This document shows, in pieces, positions 35,128-43,869 of a DNA stretch of 64,000 bases (the first letter of the stretch is position 1; each line of letters starts with the position of its first letter). The DNA is from an uncultured Clostridia bacterium (GTDB taxonomy: Bacteria; Bacillota; Clostridia; TANB77; CAG-508). The notes beneath the pieces were generated by a model, which saw nothing but the letters and a program-made list of their open reading frames with translations, did not search any database and was not told where the DNA came from. A program made the translations under genes and the position numbers. The stretch spans positions 1-64,000 of the forward strand of contig CAKOTZ010000004.1 in assembly GCA_934120395.1 (NCBI GenBank). Reading direction: 5' to 3'.

Positions 35128-35572
35128 ATATTTAGATATACCAGAAAATAGCGAATATGAAAAAATAATAGAAAGTGTAGTAAAAAAATGTTTTGAGACT
35201 GAAAAAATATCAGCAAATATGTTTTATGTTAATGTTATATTAACAAATCCAGAACATATAAGAGCACTAAATAATGAATATAGAAAAATAGATAAAGAGA
35301 CAGATGTATTATCTTTTCCTATGTTTGAAAAAGATGAATTAGCAAACATGAAAAATGTAGGACAAGAAGTTTTAGGAGACATAGTAATTTCTATAGAAAG
35401 AGTAAAAGAGCAGTCAAAAGAATACGGACACAGTGTAGAAAGAGAACTTGCATATATGGTTGTTCATGGATTTTATCATTTAATGGGAGAAGATCATGTA
35501 GAGGAAGATGATAAAAAAAGGATGAGAGCAAAGGAAGAAGTTGTATTAAAAGCTTTAAAAATAGAACGTTAA
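35105..35572 (+). CDS. ybeY: rRNA maturation endoribonuclease YbeY
   Basis: 155 residues. The zinc-binding motif HGFYHLMGEDH (HxxxHxxxxxH) and the segment LNNEYRKIDKETDVLSFP are diagnostic. It is involved in 16S rRNA 3' processing and 70S quality control. ATG 35105 is ten bases after AGGAAGG. It lies inside the era/recO cluster as in most Firmicutes. Confidence 0.96.
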   Translation: METVLELEYLDIPENSEYEKIIESVVKKCFETEKISANMFYVNVILTNPEHIRALNNEYRKIDKETDVLSFPMFEKDELANMKNVGQEVLGDIVISIERVKEQSKEYGHSVERELAYMVVHGFYHLMGEDHVEEDDKKRMRAKEEVVLKALKIER

Positions 35573-35584
35573 TGGAGTATAGAA

Positions 35585-36313
35585 ATGGATAAAAATGATA
35601 AAAGATTGCATAATAAAAATTTTTTCGAAGCTTGCAAAAACGCAGTTAATGGAATTATATATGGAACAACAACACAAGCAAATGTAAAAAAACAACTAGT
35701 AATAATTGCAGTTGTAATGATTGTAAGTCTATTTTTTAATTTGTCGAAAGTAGAATTCATTTGTTTAATATTTGCTGTAGTATTAATAATATTTGCTGAA
35801 ATGATTAATACAGCAATTGAAACTGTTGTAGATTTGTATACGGATTTGTATCATCCTAAAGCAAAAATCGCAAAAGATGTAGCTGCAGGTGCAGTTGTAA
35901 TAATGGCAATAAATGCGGTTATTATAGCGTATTTTATTTTCTTTGATAAAATTGGTGAACAAGGCATTAGTATTTTAAAAACGGTAATTAACTCTCCAAC
36001 GTATTTAGCATTTGTTGCAATTGCATTAGTTATAATAGTTACGGTGGCATTAAAAGCTGCTAAGATAAAAGGTAGAAGCGATAATAAACAATTTATAGTA
36101 AGTGGTCAAGCAATGATTGCATTTTCAGCAGTTACAGCTATTTGGATAAATACAGAGAATATGCTAATAGTAGCATTAGCTATGATGATGGCAATCATAA
36201 TTTCAATGAATAGAATTGAAAGTAAGGAAAGAAATGTTACAGAGGTATTATTGGGAGTTATTATTGGAATTTTAATTACAATATTAGTTTACGGATTAAC
36301 TTTATTAAAGTAG
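35585..36313 (+). CDS. dgkA: diacylglycerol/undecaprenol kinase with extra C-terminal membrane domain
   Basis: 242 residues. The first 120 match the Gram-positive DgkA-like undecaprenol kinase (FFEACKNAVNGIIYG, then FAEMINTAIETVVDLYTD with the catalytic Glu). The last 110 residues add three or four membrane helices, a fusion seen in Clostridia where the second part resembles a reduced PAP2-type membrane domain without its catalytic motifs. It produces undecaprenyl phosphate for wall synthesis. Confidence 0.88.
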   Translation: MDKNDKRLHNKNFFEACKNAVNGIIYGTTTQANVKKQLVIIAVVMIVSLFFNLSKVEFICLIFAVVLIIFAEMINTAIETVVDLYTDLYHPKAKIAKDVAAGAVVIMAINAVIIAYFIFFDKIGEQGISILKTVINSPTYLAFVAIALVIIVTVALKAAKIKGRSDNKQFIVSGQAMIAFSAVTAIWINTENMLIVALAMMMAIIISMNRIESKERNVTEVLLGVIIGILITILVYGLTLLK

Positions 36314-36328
36314 TAGGGAGATGAAAAA

Positions 36329-37420
36329 ATGAGGGGAAGAAAATTTGAAAAAAAAGTAATGGATTCAAAAAAGAAAAAAATTATAATTATTTCTGTAATA
36401 TTTGCAATAATTATATTAACTGCTGTAGGAGTTCTAGCATATAAAATATTAAACAGTAAAAATAATCAAAATGAAGAAAATAAATTAGAAAGCAATGAAG
36501 AACAATCAGGTTCAATAGTGGTATCCCTTGATAATGAAAAAAAATTCAATATATATTCTGGAACTAGCAGACCTATTGCTGTTATGATTGACAATCATAA
36601 AGATGCACAACCACAAGGCGGATTAAACAACGCTTATGCTGTTTATGAAATTATAGCAGAAGGTGGAGAAAGTCGATTAATGGCAGTATTTAAGGGCGTA
36701 AATGTTGAAAAAATTGGTCCTGTTAGAAGTTCAAGACATTACTTTTTAGATTATGCGCTAGAAAATGATGCAATATATGTACATTATGGATGGAGCCCAC
36801 AAGCCCAATCTGATATTTCAACATTGAAGGTAAATAATATTAATGGAATTAGTGAAGGTGATAAGATGTTCTGGAGAACAAAGGATAAGTCTGCACCTCA
36901 CAATGTTGCAACAAGTACAGACAATATTCTACAAATTGCTAAGAAAAAAAATTATGAAATATATTCTGTGAGTAAAAGCGTTTTCAATTATACGGACAAG
37001 GAAGTTATGCTTGATAATGGTCAAACTGCAAATAAAATTAATATACCGTATTCAGCATCAAATGTAGCTGGCTTTGTGTATGATGAAGCAAGCAAGCAGT
37101 ATATTAGATATTCAAAAGGTACTAGACAAAAAGATTGGTCAACAGGAGAAGATGTTACAACCAAAAACATTATAATAACTTTTGTTGAAAATTATCCATT
37201 AAATGATGGAGAAAACAAAGATAGACAGACAATAAAAAATATTGGTAAATTAAATGGATATTATATTACTAATGGAAAAGCAATACCAATAACATGTAAT
37301 AAAACTAGTAGAACTGCTAAAACAATTTATGAAGATTTACAGGGAAATAAAATTGAAATGAATGATGGAAGAACCTTTGTAGAACTTTGCCCAATAGATG
37401 CAAAAGTAACAATAGAATAG
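36329..37420 (+). CDS. DUF3048 (YerB-like) membrane-anchored protein
   Basis: 363 residues: a basic N-terminus, one membrane helix (about 18-38) and an extracytoplasmic DUF3048 domain (RPIAVMIDNHKDAQPQGGLN, YEIIAEGGESRLMAVF, KIGPVRSSRHYFLDYA). Function unknown. In the same direction and 9 bases from era. Confidence 0.9.
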   Translation: MRGRKFEKKVMDSKKKKIIIISVIFAIIILTAVGVLAYKILNSKNNQNEENKLESNEEQSGSIVVSLDNEKKFNIYSGTSRPIAVMIDNHKDAQPQGGLNNAYAVYEIIAEGGESRLMAVFKGVNVEKIGPVRSSRHYFLDYALENDAIYVHYGWSPQAQSDISTLKVNNINGISEGDKMFWRTKDKSAPHNVATSTDNILQIAKKKNYEIYSVSKSVFNYTDKEVMLDNGQTANKINIPYSASNVAGFVYDEASKQYIRYSKGTRQKDWSTGEDVTTKNIIITFVENYPLNDGENKDRQTIKNIGKLNGYYITNGKAIPITCNKTSRTAKTIYEDLQGNKIEMNDGRTFVELCPIDAKVTIE

Positions 37421-37429
37421 GAGAAAGTA

Positions 37430-38323
37430 ATGGAAGAATTTAAATCTGGATTTGTATCATTATTAGGAAAAACAAATGTTGGAAAATCTACTTTACTAAA
37501 TGCAATGCTTGGAGAAAGTATAGCGATTACAACAGCAAGACCTCAAACAACAAGAAAGGCAATTAGGGGAATTGTTAATAGAAAAAAATCTCAAATTATA
37601 TTTATTGATACGCCGGGAATTCATAAACCAAAAAATAAATTTGGTGAATTTATGATTGATACGGCTTATGATGCAATTGATGATGTGGATGTAATATTAT
37701 TTTTAATAAGTGCAACTGATAAAGAAATTGGTCATGAAGAAGAAAAAATATTAAAAAAATTAAATGAAAAAAATAAAAAAACTATACTAGTTATTAATAA
37801 AATTGATTTAGTCAAAAAAGAAAGATTGCTAAATTTGATTAATCTGTATAAAGATGCTTATAGTTTTTCAGCAGTAATTCCAATTTCAGCATTAAAGCAG
37901 AAAGAAACAGAAACTTTGTTAGAAGAAATCGAAAAGTTATTGCCAATTGGTCCAGTGTATTATGATCAAGATGAATACACTGACCAAACACAAAGACAGA
38001 TAGTAGAAGAGATTGTAAGGGAAAAATGTTTAAAATTATTGCAAGATGAAATACCTCATGGAATATATGTTAAAGTAGAAAAAATGAAATTTAGAAAGAC
38101 AAGAAACAATGAAAAAATTTATGATATTGATCTTATAATCTATTGTATAAGAGAATCTCACAAGGGAATTATAATAGGAAAAAATGGTTCTATGCTAAAA
38201 AAAATTGGTCAATATTCTAGGGGAAAAATAGAAGCTGTTTTAGGAGTAAAGGTTAACATGAAAATGTGGGTTAAAGTACAAGAAGATTGGCAACAAAAAG
38301 AAAACATTATCAAAAATATATAA
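37430..38323 (+). CDS. era: GTPase Era
   Basis: 297 residues. G1 GKTNVGKSTLLN, G2 region RPQTTRKA, G3 DTPGIHKPKNK, G4 NKID and G5 SALK, then the C-terminal KH domain (SHKGIIIGKNGSMLKKIG) that binds the 3' end of 16S rRNA. Required for 30S assembly. Confidence 0.98.
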   Translation: MEEFKSGFVSLLGKTNVGKSTLLNAMLGESIAITTARPQTTRKAIRGIVNRKKSQIIFIDTPGIHKPKNKFGEFMIDTAYDAIDDVDVILFLISATDKEIGHEEEKILKKLNEKNKKTILVINKIDLVKKERLLNLINLYKDAYSFSAVIPISALKQKETETLLEEIEKLLPIGPVYYDQDEYTDQTQRQIVEEIVREKCLKLLQDEIPHGIYVKVEKMKFRKTRNNEKIYDIDLIIYCIRESHKGIIIGKNGSMLKKIGQYSRGKIEAVLGVKVNMKMWVKVQEDWQQKENIIKNI

Positions 38324-38398
38324 ATACAATTGGTATTAAATAATAAAAAATGCACAAGATAAAATTAGAAGCAAATTTCTAATTTGGGAGATGATAGT

Positions 38399-38551
38399 AT
38401 GATTAAACAAATGGCATGGAATACTTTTAAACAAACAGGAAGTATAGATACGTTTTTGGAGTTTATACAAGTCAAAGATATTGAGGAAAAAATAATAGGT
38501 GAATTAAATGGGAATAATCAAAACCAAAGGGATTGTGATAGCCGAAAATAA
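38399..38551 (+). CDS. yqzL: YqzL-like small protein
   Basis: 50 residues; WNTFKQTGSIDTFLEFIQ matches the YqzL pattern (W-x-x-F-x-x-TG-x-I-x-x-[YF]L). Between era and recO, as in Bacillus. GGGAG precedes the ATG. Its last 44 bases overlap the recO start. Confidence 0.75.
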   Translation: MIKQMAWNTFKQTGSIDTFLEFIQVKDIEEKIIGELNGNNQNQRDCDSRK

Positions 38552-39237
38552 TATGAATGACTTTGATAAAATGCTTACAATTTTAACCCCACGGCATGGG
38601 AAAAATTAGTTGTGCTGCAAAAGGAGCAAGAAGACCAAGAAGCTTATTGATGGGTGGTACACAGTTTTTGTGCTTTGGGGATTATATTTTATATAAAGGA
38701 GCACATTCATATCAAATAAATTCATGTGATACTATTGAAGTGTTTTACCCGATAAGAATGGATTTAGATAAATTAAAGTATGCAGTTCATATAACAAAGA
38801 TAATTAATGATGTAACTACTGAAAATCAAAATAGTTACAGAATAATACAGTTATTTTTAAACACATTATATGTAATTTCAGAAAAAGACATGAATTTTGA
38901 TTTTATACTTGCTATTTTTAAATTAAAATTAATGTCAATAATAGGATTTGCTCCAGAAATAAAAAAATGTGTAAATTGCGGAGCAGAAGGAGAAATAACA
39001 CATTTTTCTATACGAAATAGTGGTTTTTTATGTAAAGAATGTGCAAAACAAGATGCTGGATGTATTAAAGCAAGTGCTAATACGCAAAATGCAATTAGAT
39101 ATATTGTTAGTATGCAAGCAAAAAAAATTTATTCTTTTGAAATACCAGAAGAAGATAAAAGAGAGTTAGAGCTGATTTCAAAAATTTATTTGAATGAAAA
39201 GATTGAAAAAGAGTACAAATTAGAAGATTTATTTTAA
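38508..39237 (+). CDS. recO: DNA repair protein RecO, +1 frameshift at a CGG codon
   Basis: RecO helps RecR load RecA onto SSB-coated DNA. ATG 38508 starts MGIIKTKGIVIAENN, then DKMLTILTP, the normal RecO OB domain. The next codon is CGG (38592-38594) and the frame stops at TAG four codons later. A +1 shift continues as GMGKISCAAKGARRPRSLL, the conserved next segment, and runs to 39237. A zinc finger (CVNC, CKEC) follows at about residues 150-175. The total is about 242 residues, the usual size. The initial part overlaps yqzL by 44 bases. Confidence 0.92.
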
Positions 39238-39358
39238 AAGCTATTTACAAAACATGAAAAATAATATTATAATACAGGTGTAGAAAGAGCAAAAAGAGCT
39301 TTTATACGAAAAAAGATAAAAATAGTAGACAAAATTTGTCACAGATGGAGGTTTTTTT

Positions 39359-39892
39359 ATGAATATAAAAATAGTAGGAAAAGATGTTAAAGCAACAGAG
39401 GCTATAAAGGATTATGTTGCAAAAAAATTAGTAAGAATAGAAAAGTATTTCGAAGGAGATGTAGAGGTATTAGTTACTATTCGAACAGAAAGAAATGAAC
39501 AAATTGCTGAAATGGGTGTTAGCGTAAAAGGTGAATACTACAGAGCAGTAACAGCAAATAAAGACTTATATGCATCAATTGACAAAGATATTGATATTTT
39601 AGAGGGACAAATTAGAAAGTTAAAAACAAAAAAAGAAAAACAAACACGTGATGATTCAATAAAACAAATTGTTGCACAATCTAGTGATGAAAATGCAAAA
39701 ATAGAAAATGAAATAATAAAAACATTATACTATGATATTAAGCCAATGACACCTGAAGATGCAATGTTAAAATTACAAGAAAGAGTAGAAAATAGATTTC
39801 TTGCTTTTGTAAACATTGAAACAGGTAAAGTAAATGTAATTTATAAGTTAAAAGATAATGTAAACTATGGTCTAATTGAACCAGAAGCTTAA
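39359..39892 (+). CDS. hpf: ribosome hibernation promoting factor, long form
   Basis: 177 residues: N-terminal HPF/RaiA domain (NIKIVGKDVKATEAIKDYV) and C-terminal dimerisation domain (KPMTPEDAMLKLQERVENRF). It forms inactive 100S ribosome dimers in stationary phase. ATGGAGG lies upstream. Confidence 0.96.
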   Translation: MNIKIVGKDVKATEAIKDYVAKKLVRIEKYFEGDVEVLVTIRTERNEQIAEMGVSVKGEYYRAVTANKDLYASIDKDIDILEGQIRKLKTKKEKQTRDDSIKQIVAQSSDENAKIENEIIKTLYYDIKPMTPEDAMLKLQERVENRFLAFVNIETGKVNVIYKLKDNVNYGLIEPEA

Positions 39893-39899
39893 TTATTAA

Positions 39900-39945
39900 A
39901 AAAGCCATTTATGAGTATTATTTATAATATTCATAAATGGCTTTT
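39900..39945 (+). terminator. terminator after hpf
   Basis: AAAAGCCATTTATGA (39900-39914) and TCATAAATGGCTTTT (39931-39945), then TAATT. Confidence 0.85.
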
Positions 39946-39990
39946 TAATTAACAAAAATTACTAGTTTAAAAAATAGATTTTTACACATG

Positions 39991-40032
39991 ATATATATTG
40001 AAAAGACATATAACAGTTTTTTCAATATATAT
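39991..40032 (+). promoter_or_regulatory. inverted repeat upstream of the SASP gene
   Basis: ATATATATTGAAAA (39991-40004) and TTTTCAATATATAT (40019-40032) are perfect complements around a 14-base loop. Possible operator or 5' UTR hairpin; no named motif. Confidence 0.45.
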
Positions 40033-40070
40033 AGTATGAGTTGATCATATATTATAGGAGGTGAAAATAC

Positions 40071-40277
40071 ATGGCAAATAACAACACAAACAAAAAGTTA
40101 GTTCCAGAAGCTATGGATTCATTAGACAGATTTAAATATGAAGTTGCTAGTGAAGTAGGAGTAAACTTAAAAAATGGTTACAACGGAGATATATCTGCAA
40201 AAGATGCGGGTAAAATAGGTGGTAACATGGTTAAGAAAATGATTCAACAGGCTGAAAATCAAATGATTGGTAGATAG
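40071..40277 (+). CDS. alpha/beta-type small acid-soluble spore protein
   Basis: 68 residues. AMDSLDRFKYEVASEVGV and GDISAKDAGKIGGNMVKKMI are the two SASP signature regions, including the GPR protease site region. It coats and protects spore DNA. AGGAGGTG precedes the ATG. Direct evidence that the organism makes endospores. Confidence 0.97.
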   Translation: MANNNTNKKLVPEAMDSLDRFKYEVASEVGVNLKNGYNGDISAKDAGKIGGNMVKKMIQQAENQMIGR

Positions 40278-40281
40278 TAAT

Positions 40282-40330
40282 TTATGTAATAAAAGAAGAT
40301 GGGAATATCCTATCTTCTTTTATTACATAA
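40282..40330 (+). terminator. hairpin after the SASP gene
   Basis: A 19-bp perfect stem, 40282-40300 with 40312-40330; the T-rich part is inside the stem (TCTTCTTTTATT). Confidence 0.7.
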
Positions 40331-40384
40331 GTACTTGTAAAAAAAAAGACTAATGTTATAATAAATAAGTCGAGGAGGAGAAAA

Positions 40385-41260
40385 ATGTATAAATTAATAG
40401 CTATTGATTTGGATGGAACTTTATTGAATTCGTATGGAGAAGTAACTAATCGCAATAAAGATGCAATTAAAAAGGCAATGGATGCTGGAATATATGTGGT
40501 ATTATGTTCTGGAAGGATAGGTAGCTCTGTTGAGAATCTGGCAAATGAGGTAGGAGCAAGCTCATATTTAATTGGTGGAAATGGAGCTTTAATATGGAAT
40601 AAAGATAAAAAGGAAAAGCTGTACAACAAATTTATGGATAAACAATTAGCGTTAAAAATAATACAGATTTGTGAAGAAAATAGCATTTACTATAGTATCA
40701 TGGCAAATGGTTCAATTATAACAAAAAACTTAAAATATAATGTTTTGTTTTATAACAGCGAAAATGCAAATAAACCAGCTGATAAAAAAACAAGAATAAA
40801 TATTACAACAAATATTTATGAATATATAAATAGTGGGTATTTTAATGAGTTTTCAAAAATTACAATTTGTGATTCAAATAAAGTAATATTTGATAGTATG
40901 ATTAATAAGTTAAGAAAAGTTAATAATGTTGAAGTTTTGGATGTAGCACATATGTCTAGAAAAAAAATAAAAAATGGAACAGAGGAGATAGGAATTTCAT
41001 ATTACTATACAGAAGTAACAAAGAAAAATGTTAATAAATGGAATGCTATTAAATTTTTGATAAATAAATTGAAAATTAATCCAGAAGAAGTAATGGCAAT
41101 TGGAGATAATACAAATGACAAGGAGATGTTGATGAATGCTGGATTAGGCGTAGTTATGGGAAATAGTGCACCACATATAAAAAAGTTAGGAAATGTTGTT
41201 GTTGCAACAAACGATGAAAGCGGTGTGGCAGAAGCGATAGAAGAATATGCATTAAAGTAA
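40385..41260 (+). CDS. Cof-type HAD-IIB phosphatase
   Basis: 291 residues. Motif I AIDLDGTLL, motif II VVLCSGR, motif III Lys region and motif IV MAIGDNTNDKEMLMNAG. Family enzymes dephosphorylate small sugars or flavin phosphates; the substrate is not deducible. AGGAGG precedes the ATG. Single gene between terminators. Confidence 0.92.
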   Translation: MYKLIAIDLDGTLLNSYGEVTNRNKDAIKKAMDAGIYVVLCSGRIGSSVENLANEVGASSYLIGGNGALIWNKDKKEKLYNKFMDKQLALKIIQICEENSIYYSIMANGSIITKNLKYNVLFYNSENANKPADKKTRINITTNIYEYINSGYFNEFSKITICDSNKVIFDSMINKLRKVNNVEVLDVAHMSRKKIKNGTEEIGISYYYTEVTKKNVNKWNAIKFLINKLKINPEEVMAIGDNTNDKEMLMNAGLGVVMGNSAPHIKKLGNVVVATNDESGVAEAIEEYALK

Positions 41261-41402
41261 TAGAAAAAACAAAAGAAATATTACATTTATATTACAAATG
41301 CAATTTCTATTGTTTTGAAAAACAAAGTATTGTATAATGAAATAAATAATTGTATTTTATCAAATTGTGTTTAATATTGATAAATTTAAGGAGGAATATC
41401 AA

Positions 41403-42287
41403 ATGGCAATTAATCCTATGCAAAGGAAAGCGAGAAATTCATTTTTATTAGGAATGTTACTTATGTTAATAATAGGACTTATTGTAGCAGGACTACTATT
41501 TATGCAAATTTTAAATATGAAAAAGGAACAACAGCAACTTGCAAGTAATTCAAAAACTGTATATGTGCTTAAAAAGACTATTGAGTCAGGAGTATCAATC
41601 AGTAAAGATGATATTGAGAAAAAAACGATTGAAACAAATATAAAAACAGAAGAAATTGCACAATTAGGAGATTTAACAGAAGAGGCAATCGCAAAAGTTG
41701 ACTTACCACAAGGAGCTATCATTACTAAATCAATGCTTACAACTACAGACGAAAAAGTTACAGACGATTTAAGAGTTCAAGAATATAATATGATATTGTT
41801 ACCAACAGATTTAGCAAAAAATGATTACATAGATATTCGTATTACTTTCCCTAATGGACAAGATTACATAGTTGTTGCTAAAAAAAGAGTAATTCAGGTA
41901 AGCCAAAACACTGTATTTATAAAATTAACTGAAGATGAAATTTTAACAATGAGCAATGCTATTGTAGAAGCATACATAAAAGAAGGAAGCAATTTATATG
42001 CTAATAAATACGAAGATGCTGGAATTCAAAAAGCAGCAACACCAACATATCCTGTAAGTAAAGATGTATTAGGTTTAATTAACAGTAATCCAAATATTAT
42101 TAACGAAGCAAGAACAGCTTTATGGGCAAGATATAAAACAGATTTAAGAAGCAACATTGATACTATGCTAGTAAATAGTGCAGAAGATTCAAGTGAAAGA
42201 ATTAAAGCAGGTGTTGAAGAACAAATTCAAAAACAACAAGAAGAAAGAGCTAGATACATTGAAACATTAGGAAGTGTAGATTATTAA
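41403..42287 (+). CDS. CpaB-like pilus assembly protein (SAF domain)
   Basis: 294 residues: one N-terminal membrane helix (about 14-36), then a SAF domain (VYVLKKTIESGVSISKDDIE, DLPQGAIITKSML), as in CpaB/RcpC. In Tad systems this protein stabilises the envelope part of the pilus machine. ATG 41403 follows AAGGAGG. It is the first gene of the large pilus operon. Confidence 0.8.
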   Translation: MAINPMQRKARNSFLLGMLLMLIIGLIVAGLLFMQILNMKKEQQQLASNSKTVYVLKKTIESGVSISKDDIEKKTIETNIKTEEIAQLGDLTEEAIAKVDLPQGAIITKSMLTTTDEKVTDDLRVQEYNMILLPTDLAKNDYIDIRITFPNGQDYIVVAKKRVIQVSQNTVFIKLTEDEILTMSNAIVEAYIKEGSNLYANKYEDAGIQKAATPTYPVSKDVLGLINSNPNIINEARTALWARYKTDLRSNIDTMLVNSAEDSSERIKAGVEEQIQKQQEERARYIETLGSVDY

Positions 42288-42305
42288 TAAAAATAGGAGG
42301 ACTAT

Positions 42306-43004
42306 ATGAATAAAATAGGATTTATTGGTGCTTACGATAAAACAGATTTTATATTATATATTGCAAAAATATTAACAGCTATGAATAAAACTGTATTAGT
42401 AATTGATACCACAATTACTCAAAAAGCAAAATATATAGTACCTGTTATTAATCCTACAAAGACGTATTTTACGGAATTTGAAAAGATTGATGTAGCGGTT
42501 GGATTTAATTCAATGCAGGGCATGAGGGAATATCTTGGAGTTGATGAAAACGTAGAATTAAATTATGATTATGTTTTAATAGATGTGGATTCCCCAGAAG
42601 CATTTAACAAATTTTCAATGGAAGATGCATTTATAAACTACTTTGTTACCTCTTTTGATTTATATTCTTTAAAAAGAGGTTTAGAGGTGCTAAGTAGTTT
42701 AACGGAACCTGTTAAAATGACGAAGGTGTTGTTTTCTAGAAGCATGTCAAATGATGAAAATGAGTATTTAGACTTTTTATCATTGAATTATAAAGTTGAA
42801 TGGGAACAGGATAGAATATATTTCCCACTTGAGCAAGGAGACCAAAGTGCTATTATTGAAAATCAAAGAACTGCTAAAATTAAAATGAAAAATTTAAGTA
42901 CACAATATAGAGAAAACTTATTAGTAATGGTTAGTGGCATAACAGGTGTTTCAAATTTTATAGAGCTTAAAAAAATTCTAAAAAATATAGAAAAGGGAGT
43001 GTAA
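42306..43004 (+). CDS. MinD/ParA-like protein lacking a Walker A motif
   Basis: 232 residues. The fold pattern (KIGFIGAYDKTDFILYIAKI, then VLVIDTT, YDYVLIDVDSPE) is that of MinD/ParA ATPases, but the P-loop Lys/Gly residues are missing. Likely a non-catalytic TadZ-like partner. AGGAGG precedes the ATG; the next gene is 4 bases away. Confidence 0.7.
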   Translation: MNKIGFIGAYDKTDFILYIAKILTAMNKTVLVIDTTITQKAKYIVPVINPTKTYFTEFEKIDVAVGFNSMQGMREYLGVDENVELNYDYVLIDVDSPEAFNKFSMEDAFINYFVTSFDLYSLKRGLEVLSSLTEPVKMTKVLFSRSMSNDENEYLDFLSLNYKVEWEQDRIYFPLEQGDQSAIIENQRTAKIKMKNLSTQYRENLLVMVSGITGVSNFIELKKILKNIEKGV

Positions 43005-43008
43005 TATA

Positions 43009-43848
43009 ATGGCTATTGTATCATTTTGGAGCAATGGAAAAGAAGAAACTGCTAAAACATTATCTATTGCTGCTATTGCTACGAATATGGCAATAGAGCA
43101 TAATTATAAAATTTTATTAATGTCAACTAATTATAATGACGATACATTAGAATCTTGCTTTTGGGAAGAAGAAAAAATAAATAAATCGACAAATCCCTTT
43201 GTACAACAAAGGCCAGAATTGGATTCAGGAATTGAAGGATTAGCAAAAATGATAAAAAGTAATAGAGCTACTCCAGAGATTATAACTAATTACACAAAAA
43301 TTGTATTCAAAGATAGACTTGAAGTACTATTAAGCATAAAGTCTCCTTCATATGAGGAATATTCAAGATTAAGGTCATTATATGTAGATATTTTACAAAC
43401 TGCTAACCAGTATTACGATTTAATTTTAGTTGATGTCAATAAGGGATTGGACAATGAATTTATTAGAAGTATTTTGACAACTTCAGATTTAATTGTTACC
43501 AATATTACTCAAAGAAAAAAAATCATTGATTCTTTTATGGAAATAAGAGATAAGGAAAAGAAAATATTTAATAAAAAGAACAACATGATACTTATTGGCA
43601 GATACGATAGATTTTCAAAATATACAGCAAAGAACATTGTAAGATATATGGGAGAAAAACACGATATTGCAACAATACCATATTGCACACTTTTCTTTGA
43701 AGCATGCAATGAAGGAAAGGTAGCTGATTTTTTCCTAAGATTCAGAACTGTTGACGAGTCAGACAGAAATGCCGTTTTTATTAAAGAAGTAAATAAGGCA
43801 ACAGAAATGATAGATTACAAATTACAAGAATTACAAATGAAAATGTAA
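43009..43848 (+). CDS. second MinD/ParA-like protein
   Basis: 279 residues. The N-terminus IVSFWSNGKEETAKTLSIAA is a deviant Walker A with GKxxTAKT; LILVDVNKGLD is the Walker B region. It probably polarises or activates the secretion ATPase encoded next. Confidence 0.72.
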   Translation: MAIVSFWSNGKEETAKTLSIAAIATNMAIEHNYKILLMSTNYNDDTLESCFWEEEKINKSTNPFVQQRPELDSGIEGLAKMIKSNRATPEIITNYTKIVFKDRLEVLLSIKSPSYEEYSRLRSLYVDILQTANQYYDLILVDVNKGLDNEFIRSILTTSDLIVTNITQRKKIIDSFMEIRDKEKKIFNKKNNMILIGRYDRFSKYTAKNIVRYMGEKHDIATIPYCTLFFEACNEGKVADFFLRFRTVDESDRNAVFIKEVNKATEMIDYKLQELQMKM

Positions 43849-43869
43849 TTTATAGAGAGGAGCGCAAAG

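Noticed and set aside
38508..38600. A second frameshift at the recO start
   Set aside because: On re-reading, the AAAA run at 38520-38523 keeps ATG 38508 in frame with TKGIVIAENN, so only the CGG shift is needed.
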